40,103 nt of DNA from Candidatus Avelusimicrobium bubulum (lineage in GTDB: Bacteria > Elusimicrobiota > Elusimicrobia > Elusimicrobiales > Elusimicrobiaceae), in NCBI GenBank assembly GCA_902798835.1, contig CADBYN010000006.1:1-40103 (forward strand), given 5' to 3'. Within the stretch, counting starts at the first letter, position 1. Every line of letters starts with the position of its first letter. The position numbers were made by a program, and so were the translations under genes. The notes under the pieces are model-generated. The model worked only from the letters and a program-made list of their open reading frames with translations. It ran no database searches and was not told where the DNA came from. Of this stretch, positions 8,161 to 16,757 are shown piece by piece.

Positions 8161-8682
8161 TTATAATCGTGAAGCCCCGCCCAAAATATCGTACTTGATA
8201 ACACATTGGTTGGGGTCGATTAGATTATCTCTCCCTATGCGAGCATAGACACGAAGGTATGGCCCGGATGTGGTACTGGGATTCACTTCCGTTCCGTACG
8301 CCATTGAACAGTGATAATCTCTTTCCGTGTTATTGATGTTTACGCTGGGATCTGCCCCCACAACTTCCCCGTTTTCATTCACCTCGTTTGCCGATGTACC
8401 CGGAGGCGGATTGGTGCTTCCTTCCTCTGCATTATAAAATCGGCAGTTGGCTAAATCGTCTGCGAACTGTTGTGGGGTCTTTCTTGCCCATATCTCAGCA
8501 ATTTCTTTTCTGCACGCTTCAATAAGCATCTGTGCCTCCACCGTACGGCGCAGCATCCGCGCGGAGCGGGTGCGGGGCATGATGGCACGTAAAATCATAG
8601 TAGATAACCCCGCCAATACCGCGGCAATAATAAGCACTTGAAGCAAGGCAACCCCTTTTTTATTGAATTGAAATCTACGCAT
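8161..8682 (-). CDS. Minor pseudopilin, GspK/PilX-like (Gln at position 5)
   Basis: About 173 aa from ATG 8682; AGGAGGA is well spaced for this start, whereas GTG 8688 lies too close to it. The N terminus MRRFQFNKKG|VALLQVLIIAAVLAGL has the basic leader, the Gly before the cleavage site and the hydrophobic pilin helix, but position 5 is Gln instead of the near-universal Glu. GspK/PilX tip pseudopilins characteristically lack Glu5. It is last of a run of six prepilin-like genes and overlaps or nearly abuts its upstream neighbour. Cysteines in the head may form disulfides. Confidence 0.8.
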   Translation of the reverse strand: MRRFQFNKKGVALLQVLIIAAVLAGLSTMILRAIMPRTRSARMLRRTVEAQMLIEACRKEIAEIWARKTPQQFADDLANCRFYNAEEGSTNPPPGTSANEVNENGEVVGADPSVNINNTERDYHCSMAYGTEVNPSTTSGPYLRVYARIGRDNLIDPNQCVIKYDILGGASRL

Positions 8683-8684
8683 CT

Positions 8685-9317
8685 TCACTCCTCCTCAACA
8701 ACGGGAAACCCGTGCTGCATGACAAACGTTTCCTCAACCACATCATTGACAACCGGGTCTGTTCCAACTTCCACAATAATACTCACCTTCAACAATGACC
8801 CGACTTGGTCTTGTTGTTGGTATGTGATTTGCTCAAATCGCGGGGAAATAAAACCGGACGGATCGTTTTTTACGGTTTTTATGTTGCTAAGCCAAATTTC
8901 ATTATTGACAGGCACCCCTTGTTGTGATACACTCCGTTTGATTACCCCGCCGGTGTTGCTATTCTCTTTCTTAGTAAATTCATAGGTAATGAGTACGGGG
9001 TGATCAACAGTCATAGGCGTTGTGTCGCCCAAAACCCCAATATATTTCTGCCCCTGCGGATGCATGTGATTTATCTTTACCGATTTGACGGTACCGTCGG
9101 GATTTTTATAGACCCCTACTTGATCCGCAAAGGCAATGTCTTGGCGCAACTGCTGCATGGCTAGTGATAACTGATGACGCAACATTACCCGCGTGCGGCC
9201 CACGCCGCCTTCGCGCACGGCCGCCGTGGTAAGTGCCGCCAAAGCAATGCCAATCACCCCCACAATCAGGGCCGCCAGCAAAACTTCCATTAACGTAAAG
9301 CCTTTGTTATTCTTCAT
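8685..9317 (-). CDS. Pseudopilin, GspJ/PilW-like
   Basis: 210 aa with leader MKNNKG|FTLMEVLLAALIVGVIGIALAALT, i.e. a canonical type III signal with Phe1 and Glu5. The head is long and beta-rich, in keeping with GspJ/PilW-type minor pilins, and ends in an acidic EEE. Its ATG overlaps the stop of the preceding gene by four bases (ATGA), so translation is coupled. Confidence 0.8.
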   Translation of the reverse strand: MKNNKGFTLMEVLLAALIVGVIGIALAALTTAAVREGGVGRTRVMLRHQLSLAMQQLRQDIAFADQVGVYKNPDGTVKSVKINHMHPQGQKYIGVLGDTTPMTVDHPVLITYEFTKKENSNTGGVIKRSVSQQGVPVNNEIWLSNIKTVKNDPSGFISPRFEQITYQQQDQVGSLLKVSIIVEVGTDPVVNDVVEETFVMQHGFPVVEEE

Positions 9318-9769
9318 AATTCGTATCCGTTACATGTAACTTTAAACTTAATTCTGTCCGGGCGGACACCTCCGCTATAGGGCGCCCAAAAACTATTATC
9401 TAATTCATACGTAAAACTGGAGCTATTCCGATCACAAATAGGCGGCAACATACATTCAACGTGATGCGGTCCACTCCAACTCATGGGCTGTTGGTCTCCC
9501 CCACACAGGCCCTGTTGAAAGTCCTCAGGAATAGGGGCGTCTGTCAATACTGCCCCATTTTCGTCCACAACTCCGGTGTACATTTGAAGCAAGTTTTTTA
9601 CTTTTTCTACGGCAAATACCATCTCTTCGCGCACGTCCGGCTGGCTGGTCTGCCGGGATGCCGCCAGCAACACGCCAAAGGCGCCCCCGGCCACAAGGGC
9701 CAACAACCCCAAGGCAATAATGCCTTCCAAAACGGTTACCCCAGCTTTACTTTTTAATAGTTGCTTCAT
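9314..9769 (-). CDS. Pseudopilin, GspI/PilV-like
   Basis: 151 aa with leader MKQLLKSKAG|VTVLEGIIALGLLALVAG. Glu5 is present while position 1 is Val instead of Phe/Met. The small head has four cysteines (around CGGD, ECML, PPIC and VTC). SD GGAGA precedes the ATG. It sits between a pilin-like gene and the GspJ-like gene, the usual place of the I/V type subunit. Confidence 0.75.
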   Translation of the reverse strand: MKQLLKSKAGVTVLEGIIALGLLALVAGGAFGVLLAASRQTSQPDVREEMVFAVEKVKNLLQMYTGVVDENGAVLTDAPIPEDFQQGLCGGDQQPMSWSGPHHVECMLPPICDRNSSSFTYELDNSFWAPYSGGVRPDRIKFKVTCNGYEL

Positions 9770-9781
9770 AAATTTTCTCCG

Positions 9782-10327
9782 CTAATCCAGCTTAGGACAT
9801 TCTTCCGTAACGCTATGATCCCGGTACACGCACCAGGTGTCACCAGCATGTCTCCTGGCGGCTTCCGTTCCTACCGCTCTAACAAGCAAGCTTATGTCCT
9901 GGTCCAGCAGCCAATCTTTACGAGACGAAAACTCATACGGCAAGCCCTCAAAATCCTTTACAGACAAGTAACCGCACGCGAACAACTGCGTCAACGTGGT
10001 CGTCACATTATTATTCGCCCCCGGAATACCCGAAAGCAGCTGTGTATTACACGCAGCTTGTGCAGCCTCCCGTGCGGAAACAGAGTCGTCACTTGCGGAC
10101 TCCGTTTTCCCGGCTATTGTAGGTCCCTCGGGATCGAAAGTAACGCCTTTTGTGTCTTTGTAGTACAAACGTACAGCATCCGCCATTTTAACAGCAGCGG
10201 TTTTAGCCTGGTGGTACGTAATTTCATCGCGGACCGCGCGTATCCCGGGCATGGCAAACGAAACTACTACTGCCAACACAAGCAGTACAGCTAAAATTTC
10301 CATCAACGTGAAACCTTTGGTATTCAT
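9782..10327 (-). CDS. Type IV pilin-like protein
   Basis: 181 aa with leader MNTKG|FTLMEILAVLLVLAVVVSFAMPGI, canonical for class IVa prepilins, and SD AGAGGA six bases before the ATG. The head contains the pilin-like CGYLSVKDFEGLPYEF element and a C-terminal cysteine pair region (WCVYRD, EECPKLD). Third of the last four genes upstream of the peptidase. It could be a GspH-like or an additional major-pilin-like subunit. Confidence 0.8.
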   Translation of the reverse strand: MNTKGFTLMEILAVLLVLAVVVSFAMPGIRAVRDEITYHQAKTAAVKMADAVRLYYKDTKGVTFDPEGPTIAGKTESASDDSVSAREAAQAACNTQLLSGIPGANNNVTTTLTQLFACGYLSVKDFEGLPYEFSSRKDWLLDQDISLLVRAVGTEAARRHAGDTWCVYRDHSVTEECPKLD

Positions 10328-10335
10328 AGTATCCT

Positions 10336-10860
10336 CTAATTATTGCGCAAGGGGTTCTCCAAAAATTTCGACCCGTTCCCGTTCGTGCAATAAATGGCTG
10401 TATCTGTAATTTTTGCCGAATTTTTCTCTATACAGACCCCGGTGATCCAGTTTACGTCCGAAGATCTTTCCTTATACTGCTCTAACCACATTTTAAAATT
10501 TCGCTTGTAATTTTGTCCGTCACGCACTTCCGCGGCATATTGCCGATATTCCAAGTACCCGCAGTCCACCAAGTTCTGCAAAGAAACCGTATTGGTGAAG
10601 CAATGCGGCACACCGCTTGCTCTTTCTCGGTTTGGATCGTTTATTTGCCCCATTTCATTTGTATTAAGCACAGCGCTGGGATGATCCATCAAAAAACGCT
10701 GCGCGGCGGCCGCCACAATTTTAGCACGGGCCTTGGCATCTTCTACGCGGATATCCGAGGCAGTACCCCGAAACGATTGCGTTGCAAAAATTGCCAACGT
10801 GCCAATAATGGCCGCTGCAATTAATAATTCCAACAAGGTAAAACCGTTTCTGCGTTTCAT
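10336..10860 (-). CDS. Type IV pilin-like protein
   Basis: 174 aa from ATG 10860 (GAGGA six bases upstream); an in-frame TTG at 10875 overlaps the expected SD and is rejected. Leader MKRRNG|FTLLELLIAAAIIGTLAIFA has Phe1 and Glu5. The head shares an element with its neighbours (LQNLVDCGYLEYRQYAAEV), pointing to duplication within the cluster. Confidence 0.82.
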   Translation of the reverse strand: MKRRNGFTLLELLIAAAIIGTLAIFATQSFRGTASDIRVEDAKARAKIVAAAAQRFLMDHPSAVLNTNEMGQINDPNRERASGVPHCFTNTVSLQNLVDCGYLEYRQYAAEVRDGQNYKRNFKMWLEQYKERSSDVNWITGVCIEKNSAKITDTAIYCTNGNGSKFLENPLRNN

Positions 10861-10875
10861 AAAATTCCTCGCCAA

Positions 10876-11463
10876 TTAACTACCACACTTGTCTGCTTTA
10901 AAACGTTCAATACGCCCTGTTGCATACATCCGTGCACCGTAGAAACAACCCGTTGCATTACTGATACTCTTCTGACACATACACGCAATCACCGGCGCGA
11001 TGACTGTGCTTCCTGCCGGCTTCGGACAATTACCGCCGCAAGCGGTGGGTTTCCCCGCATCTTCGTTGATACCGTAGAAGTTGTAGCCGTCGTCCGATGC
11101 CAGCGGCTCCAAGTAATTCAGCGCAAACAAAGTGGCCGCGAAACGTTTATTGGTATTACTTCCCCCATGGCTTATAAAATAGCTGGGCGTGTCGATACAT
11201 CCCAACTGAACGGTACCGTTAACAGGCATCTGAAAGGAGCCAGCCCCCGTCGGGAACGTAAACGTATAGTTTTCCTTCCAGGATAAATCTTTGCGCAGCG
11301 ATTCAATAGCGTTACCGATGCTGACTAACGTACCTACGGCCGCCTCGTAACGGGAACGCTCTTGCGAACGCTTGTAGGCCGGTATGGCATACGCCACAAT
11401 TCCGGCCACAATAACCAGCACAAATAAAATTTCTACCAGCGTAAAACCTTTCCTGCGCAACAT
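10876..11463 (-). CDS. Type IV pilin-like protein, first gene of the pilin operon
   Basis: 195 aa with leader MLRRKG|FTLVEILFVLVIVAGIVAYA and a head rich in cysteines (CIDTP, CGGNCP, CMCQ, GCFYG, KCGS). It is the first gene behind the strong promoter at 11491-11519 and has an excellent SD (AGGAGG), so it may be the most abundant subunit (major pilin or major pseudopilin). It shares the FALNYLEPLASDDGYNF element style with the next pilins. Confidence 0.82.
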   Translation of the reverse strand: MLRRKGFTLVEILFVLVIVAGIVAYAIPAYKRSQERSRYEAAVGTLVSIGNAIESLRKDLSWKENYTFTFPTGAGSFQMPVNGTVQLGCIDTPSYFISHGGSNTNKRFAATLFALNYLEPLASDDGYNFYGINEDAGKPTACGGNCPKPAGSTVIAPVIACMCQKSISNATGCFYGARMYATGRIERFKADKCGS

Positions 11464-11490
11464 AACACGCCTCCTAGGGTGCCTTTCTTA

Positions 11491-11519
11491 AGTATGGTGC
11501 ATAAACGCCCATTTGTCAA
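11491..11519 (-). promoter_or_regulatory. Promoter of the pilin/pseudopilin operon
   Basis: TTGACA (11519-11514) and CATACT (11496-11491) with a 17-base spacer, about 28 bases before the first pilin ATG and in the gap after pilC. A perfect -35 and optimal spacing suggest strong expression independent of the upstream assembly genes. Confidence 0.75.
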
Positions 11520-11536
11520 GGGCTTGCGTCCGCTTG

Positions 11537-12760
11537 CTAGCTACCGATTTGAGACAGTTTGAAGATCGGCAAGAAGATGGACGCCACAATAATACCAATC
11601 AGCACACCGACACTGACAATTAAGATCGGGTCGATTACCGCCGAGAAACGTGCAATAAACTGATCCACGTTATCAGCGTAGAATTTAGAAAGGGTTTGAA
11701 TAATGCTAGGTAATTTACCGGATTCTTCACCCATTCTCATCATTTCCGTCATCAGCCCGGGGAATACCCCTGTGGCGGCAAACGAATCGGAAATCGACTG
11801 ACCGGCCGCTACTTCGGCGCGCACTTGCTTAAGCGCGTTTTGGATGATGATGTTCCCTTCGAACGATTCTTCCAATACTCCAATAGCGTTCAAAATGGTT
11901 ACACCGCTACGCAGCAAGGTGGCCAACGTGGAAAGCATACGGTCAAAGTAAATATTGCGGATGAACGGACCAAAAATAGGCATGGTCAGCACAAACGAGT
12001 GCCAGCGTTTACGTCCGTTGGGCGTGTGGATATAAAAACGAAACCCAAATATAATGAGGAGAAACACTAAAATCAGCGCAATGGCATGGTTGGTAATGAC
12101 GCTGGATACTTTAAGCACGGCAACCGTCAACATAGGAAGTGACAAGTTAAAGTCCGCAAAGATCTGCGCGAACGTAGGTACAATTCCCACGATGAAGTAA
12201 ATAAGCACACCCACGGAAGCTAACGTCAAAATAGCCGGGTAGGTGATAGCCGTAATAATTTTGCTCTTCATCCCTTCTTGCGTTTTGGTATAGATGGCCA
12301 GTTGCATCAACGTCTCGGCGATTTGACCGCCTACTTCCCCGGCTTCCACCAGCGAAATCCACACATGGCTAAATGTTTTGGGATGCTGGGCCATGGCTTC
12401 GTGTAACGATTGACCGCCCGAAATATCGTGCGAGATTTGCGTAAGCACCATCCCCATCGTGGGGTTGGCGGAATATTGCCCTAACAAAGAGATAGCACGC
12501 ACGAGCGGCACACCCCCGGCGATTAACGTGGACAACTGTTCTGCAAAAAAGGCCAACACGTGCCCGGGCACTTTGCCGCCTTTGCGCCGCGTACCCGACT
12601 TAACAGACGAGAACAATCCTCCCGTCGCCTCAGAAATATCCAATACGAAATAGCCCTTGTTTTGCAAAGCCGCACGCAAGCGGTCTTTGCTGTCGGTAGT
12701 ATAAGAACCCGTAAAGATCTTCCCATGTTCATCTTTTACTTTGTATGTATATTTTGGCAT
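11537..12760 (-). CDS. pilC: Type IV pilus / type II secretion platform protein (PilC/GspF)
   Basis: 407 aa, typical length. Inner-membrane platform on which the assembly ATPase acts. Two T2SSF domains are visible, each with the motif pattern LSTLIAGGVPLVRAI / LATLLRSGVTILNAI, with membrane helices around ILTLASVGVLIYFIVGIVP, IALILVFLLIIFGF and the C-terminal ILIVSVGVLIGIIVASIFLP. It follows pilB by 21 bases with SD GAGGG. Confidence 0.93.
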   Translation of the reverse strand: MPKYTYKVKDEHGKIFTGSYTTDSKDRLRAALQNKGYFVLDISEATGGLFSSVKSGTRRKGGKVPGHVLAFFAEQLSTLIAGGVPLVRAISLLGQYSANPTMGMVLTQISHDISGGQSLHEAMAQHPKTFSHVWISLVEAGEVGGQIAETLMQLAIYTKTQEGMKSKIITAITYPAILTLASVGVLIYFIVGIVPTFAQIFADFNLSLPMLTVAVLKVSSVITNHAIALILVFLLIIFGFRFYIHTPNGRKRWHSFVLTMPIFGPFIRNIYFDRMLSTLATLLRSGVTILNAIGVLEESFEGNIIIQNALKQVRAEVAAGQSISDSFAATGVFPGLMTEMMRMGEESGKLPSIIQTLSKFYADNVDQFIARFSAVIDPILIVSVGVLIGIIVASIFLPIFKLSQIGS

Positions 12761-12781
12761 AATTTACCCTCTGAAATTATG

Positions 12782-14518
12782 TTATTCATCCGCCGTTGTA
12801 ATACTTAAAATCTCGTCCACGGTGGTAATTCCGCGGATTACTTTGTGCCATCCGTTGGCACGCAAGTTAAGCGCACCGGAATTGTTAGCCGCTTTGCGTA
12901 GTGCAATTAAATCTTGCGTCTTATAAATAATGTTACGCATTTCTTCATTCATGCGGTATACTTCGTAAATAGCACGGCGGCCGCTATAGCCCGTATTGAA
13001 ACAACGCGGGCAACCCACCGCTCTAAAGAACGTCCACGAGTTACGCTCGCGCGGGTTGAGATGCCCTTCGCGAATAATGCGTTCCATGGTAGCTGCATCC
13101 GGAATATGAGGCACTTTACAATGCGGGCAAAGCACACGCACCAAACGCTGCGCTGCCACAAGTGCGAGCGAGCTTGCTAACAGGAAGGGCTCCATCCCCA
13201 TATCGATTAAACGGGGAACCGCCCCCAACGCATCGTTCGTGTGCAACGTAGAAAGCACCAAGTGACCGGTTAAGGCAGCTTTTAAGCACGCCTCGGCCGT
13301 TTCGTTATCGCGGACCTCCCCCACCAGGATGACATCCGGGTCCTGACGTAAGAAGGAACGTAACCCGGCCGCAAACGTAAGCCCGATGGCCGGCTTTACC
13401 TGTACCTGACTGATACCGGCCAGTTTATATTCGACCGGGTCTTCCAAAGTCATAAAGTTCAGTTCGCTGGTACGGATGGTGGTAAGTACGGCGTTCAACG
13501 TCGTAGATTTACCGGACCCTGTAGGCCCTGTCAAAAAGATAAGTCCGTGCGGTAAATTGGCCGCTTCCAAAAACGCTTTCTTTTGGTCCGGCTCAAAGCC
13601 CAACTTATCAATGTTCATTTCCCCCGTTCCTTTATCCAAAATACGAAGCACTAATTTTTCTCCGTATACGGCCGGACACACAGACACACGGACTTCAATG
13701 GAACGGTTTTGATAACGGATGGTAAAACTTCCGTCCTGCGGCAAACGCTTTTCGGCGATATCGAGTTTAGACAAAATTTTAATACGGGAAATAATTGCGT
13801 TTACGGCGTCTTTGGCAGGGGCCGTACGTTCGTAAAGCGAACCGTCAATACGGAAACGCAAACTGACACGTTCATCAAACATCTCTAAGTGAATATCACT
13901 GGTACGCTCGGAAATAGCTTGACGCAAAATAGCGTTTACCTGTTTTACATACTGCGAGGCCGTAGGGGCCATGCGGTCCAGGTCCAACACGCCGGTCACT
14001 TCTACTTCTTCCTCGTCTGCTGCGTTTACATCCGTCGGGCCGGAGTGCACAGTTTCGTTGAGTACTTCTTCCAACAAATTCTTGTTGGTATAGAAAGCAT
14101 CCATCACCGCCAGCAACTGTGACTTAGACGTGATAAACGGCTGAACTTGTTTGCCGGACATCATTTTGATGTTCTCAATGACGAACAAGTTTGTCGGATC
14201 CAAGAGCGCCACTGCCAACGAGTCATCTTCCACAAACAAGGGGACGATCATATTCTCGCGGGCAAATTTTTCAGGGATAATTTCTTGTAGATTTTGTTCT
14301 TTTTCCGGCACTAAAATGCCGTTTTCTTTCGAAGCGTATGGAATGGAAAAATGCTTAGACAGGGCGATGGTCACTTGCTCCTCGGTTGCAAAACCGGATT
14401 GCATAATGGCCTCTGCTATCGGGGTATTGTTTTGCTTGGCATACAAGTGTACTTGTTTGCTTTGCTCCGGAGTAATAACCCCTTGATCCATTAAAATTTC
14501 GTCTAACTGTTTTGCCAT
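12782..14518 (-). CDS. pilB: Assembly ATPase PilB/GspE
   Basis: 578 aa. Hexameric ATPase that drives pilus or pseudopilus extension. The N-terminal MshEN/GspE-N domain (about 1-150) may bind c-di-GMP in some homologues, which is of interest given the PilZ gene nearby. Walker A GPTGSGKST is at 331-339, the Asp box is around MTLEDPVEY, Walker B is DVILVGEVRD (395-404), and the His box is HLVLSTLHTNDA. The zinc site is C464xxC467 with C503xxC506. Both the zinc site and the N domain mark it as an extension ATPase, not PilT. Confidence 0.95.
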   Translation of the reverse strand: MAKQLDEILMDQGVITPEQSKQVHLYAKQNNTPIAEAIMQSGFATEEQVTIALSKHFSIPYASKENGILVPEKEQNLQEIIPEKFARENMIVPLFVEDDSLAVALLDPTNLFVIENIKMMSGKQVQPFITSKSQLLAVMDAFYTNKNLLEEVLNETVHSGPTDVNAADEEEVEVTGVLDLDRMAPTASQYVKQVNAILRQAISERTSDIHLEMFDERVSLRFRIDGSLYERTAPAKDAVNAIISRIKILSKLDIAEKRLPQDGSFTIRYQNRSIEVRVSVCPAVYGEKLVLRILDKGTGEMNIDKLGFEPDQKKAFLEAANLPHGLIFLTGPTGSGKSTTLNAVLTTIRTSELNFMTLEDPVEYKLAGISQVQVKPAIGLTFAAGLRSFLRQDPDVILVGEVRDNETAEACLKAALTGHLVLSTLHTNDALGAVPRLIDMGMEPFLLASSLALVAAQRLVRVLCPHCKVPHIPDAATMERIIREGHLNPRERNSWTFFRAVGCPRCFNTGYSGRRAIYEVYRMNEEMRNIIYKTQDLIALRKAANNSGALNLRANGWHKVIRGITTVDEILSITTADE

Positions 14519-14543
14519 TTCATACTCCCCTTACAAACGATAC

Positions 14544-14575
14544 GTATACCTGCCCTCGGGTGAGGGCAGGTATAC
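14544..14575. promoter_or_regulatory. Perfect 14-bp hairpin between pilQ and pilB
   Basis: GTATACCTGCCCTC and its exact complement are separated by four bases, in the 67-base gap between the pilQ stop and the pilB ATG. There is no T tract, so it is more likely an mRNA processing/stability element or a partial attenuator than a full terminator. Confidence 0.7.
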
Positions 14576-14585
14576 AAACTCACAC

Positions 14586-16166
14586 TTACTCGGCCAAAAT
14601 GGTCGGCGTAATAAAGATGACTAAGTCAGTCGTGCTCTTTGATTTAGCGCGGCTGGTAAACAACCACCCCAGTATCGGGATATCACCCAAGAGCGGTACT
14701 TTGCGGGTTTGGTCGGTTTCGCGGGAGGTCAACAAACCGCCAATCACAACCGTTTGTCCGTTTTTCACACGTACCAAGGTAGAAGCGGCACGGGTGGTGG
14801 TATCGAGGGCAAAGTCAAACCCGGAGCTGATCACGTCGGAGTAAGTAGGTTGTACAAACAACGTGACGTACCCTTCGCGGTTTACCTGCGGGGTGACTTG
14901 TAACGTTAAACCCACACGTTTACGTTCGGCGGAAGTCGTGGTGGTAGCCGTGGCAGTTGTGCTGCCGGTATCGGTTACCGTGCGGCCTACCGTGGCGTCC
15001 GTGGAGGTGGTAATCGTAGCGGTTTTGTTGTTCAAGGTAACCACTTTGGGTTTACCTAAGTATTTGGCTTCACCGCGGGTCAAAAGTGCTTTGAGCACAA
15101 TGTTAAAGGCAGAGAAGTTGAGCACGCCGGCTTCTATGTTACCGGAAGAGCTATTAGACGTAGTTTCGCCATAATCCGTCGTGGTGGTGGTAGAGTTGCT
15201 GTCTTTATCCGCGTCCACCTCTGATTTGCTAGGGAAAATCCAATCCCAGCCGTGCAATTTGTTTCCGTCCACACCGCGGCCGTGGAATACATCGGAATAC
15301 AACGGGCGGGTAGGCGCTTGCACGGAAACAATCGTTCCGTCGCCGCCGCCGTATTCAAAGCCCAAGCTCAAACCGCTGGTTTTGCTGACTTCTACGATTT
15401 GGGCTTCAATTAAAATCTGCGGAGGTTTAATATCCAGCTCGGCCAAGATGTTTTCCACTTGCGGGAAAACTTCCGGCACGTCGGTAATGATGAGCTTGTT
15501 GGTGCGCGGGTCTACGGCAATTTTACCCACGGGAGAGAGCATGCTGCCCACAATCCCGGTAATGGTAGAGCCGGAAGCATAGGAGTCGCCCCCGGTGTTG
15601 CCGCTTTGTCCGTAACTGCCCATGTTTCCGCTGGATACGTCTTGCGGCATAATGCTGTTGAGTTCCCCTTGGGCAGAGCCAAGCCCTTGCAGAGAAATGT
15701 AGCTAAGCGTATAGATTTTGGTAATGGTATCGGGTGCATCGTTGGAGCGTTTGGTTACTACGTAGCTATCGCTCTTACCGATACGTTGATAAGCCAGGCC
15801 GTGTACCCGCAACAAGGTATCGAGTGCTTCACGCACGGTTACGCGGGTCAAAGAAGCCGTTACTTTTTTATTGGCGAATTCTTCGCTCATAATAAAGTTA
15901 ATTTTGGCTTGGGTAGTAATACTGTTCAAGAAAGCCGATATCGGCACATTGGCTACCCGGATAGAGACAATTCTGTCCAGCGGGGACTGCAATTCTATCT
16001 CTTTATATAAGTCCTCTGCAGCGGTGGACGTTTTTGCCTCATTACCTACTAGCGCAATCGTATCGTCGCTGGGGAGTATCTGGCGTTCTTGTTGTGCTAC
16101 CGCCGTACCTGCAAGCCCCAAGGCTATTACGCTTGCGAATATTACAGCTATACGTTTTGTCATCAT
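14586..16166 (-). CDS. pilQ: Outer-membrane secretin (PilQ/GspD family)
   Basis: 526 aa with a signal peptide (up to GTAVAQ). It forms the gated outer-membrane channel for the pilus or secreted proteins. A STN-type domain (VPISAFLNSITTQAKINFI) is followed by an N1-like domain (about 150-245, interrupted by a Gly/Ser-rich insertion GSYGQSGNTGG), then the secretin domain. The latter has VDPRTNKLIITD, PPQILIEAQIVEVSK and the C-terminal signature VPLLGDIPILGWLF. A Thr-rich loop (TTTTTDYGETTS) lies within the barrel region. SD AGGAGG precedes two adjacent ATGs; the second (16163) has the better spacing. Confidence 0.93.
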   Translation of the reverse strand: MMTKRIAVIFASVIALGLAGTAVAQQERQILPSDDTIALVGNEAKTSTAAEDLYKEIELQSPLDRIVSIRVANVPISAFLNSITTQAKINFIMSEEFANKKVTASLTRVTVREALDTLLRVHGLAYQRIGKSDSYVVTKRSNDAPDTITKIYTLSYISLQGLGSAQGELNSIMPQDVSSGNMGSYGQSGNTGGDSYASGSTITGIVGSMLSPVGKIAVDPRTNKLIITDVPEVFPQVENILAELDIKPPQILIEAQIVEVSKTSGLSLGFEYGGGDGTIVSVQAPTRPLYSDVFHGRGVDGNKLHGWDWIFPSKSEVDADKDSNSTTTTTDYGETTSNSSSGNIEAGVLNFSAFNIVLKALLTRGEAKYLGKPKVVTLNNKTATITTSTDATVGRTVTDTGSTTATATTTTSAERKRVGLTLQVTPQVNREGYVTLFVQPTYSDVISSGFDFALDTTTRAASTLVRVKNGQTVVIGGLLTSRETDQTRKVPLLGDIPILGWLFTSRAKSKSTTDLVIFITPTILAE

Positions 16167-16208
16167 TCCTCCTATGTGAGTTTCCTACTAAATGAGTCTT
16201 TATTGTTT

Positions 16209-16757
16209 TTATAATTGCAACTTCTTTACAAATTTGTGTCCTTTATATGAGAACGTAACCGAATCAGCCCCCACGCTGACGATCTTGGCCCCCAAATAAG
16301 AATTGCCGATGGTATAGAGCTTGCCGCCAATGAGCACCTCTTTGTCAATAATACCGCTAATTCTAATTTTATCACGCACCACAATGGACGGATCTTTCAT
16401 CAGCAACAATTCCCATTGGCGTTTGCGTTCTTCTTCTTCACGGCGTTTGCGCTCTTCGGCTTCGCGGCGTTTGCGTTCGGCCTCTTGTGCGGCTAAACGT
16501 TGTTTTTCCCGGTATTCCAATAGCAATACATCATCCGCAGAAAGCATCGGGTCACGCTTGTTGGTGGGATTAAACGTTACCTTTATTTTCTGTAATCCCT
16601 TGCTGGAATTGCTGGAAGAAGACCGTCTGCTTTTGGCACGACGCGTGCCGGGGCGCTTCCTGGGCCCGTTAGATTGTTGTGCGCCGGCAGAAGTACCCGT
16701 AAGGGCTATCAGCCCCGCCAACAGAACCGTTATATAAAACCGTGTATTAAGACGCAT
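16209..16757 (-). CDS. PilP-like periplasmic pilus-assembly protein
   Basis: 182 aa from ATG 16757, which overlaps the pilO stop by 11 bases; a longer frame starts inside pilO but lacks the signal peptide at its front. The signal peptide is MRLNTRFYITVLLAGLIALTGTSAGA. Then come a very basic Arg/Ser segment, RDPM, a highly charged single helix (about 85-120, alternating E/R/K), and a C-terminal small beta domain (RISGIIDKEVLIGGKLYTIG ...). That C-terminal part matches the pattern of PilP/GspC homology regions that touch the secretin. The order O-P-Q fits pilMNOPQ operons. Confidence 0.78.
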   Translation of the reverse strand: MRLNTRFYITVLLAGLIALTGTSAGAQQSNGPRKRPGTRRAKSRRSSSSNSSKGLQKIKVTFNPTNKRDPMLSADDVLLLEYREKQRLAAQEAERKRREAEERKRREEEERKRQWELLLMKDPSIVVRDKIRISGIIDKEVLIGGKLYTIGNSYLGAKIVSVGADSVTFSYKGHKFVKKLQL

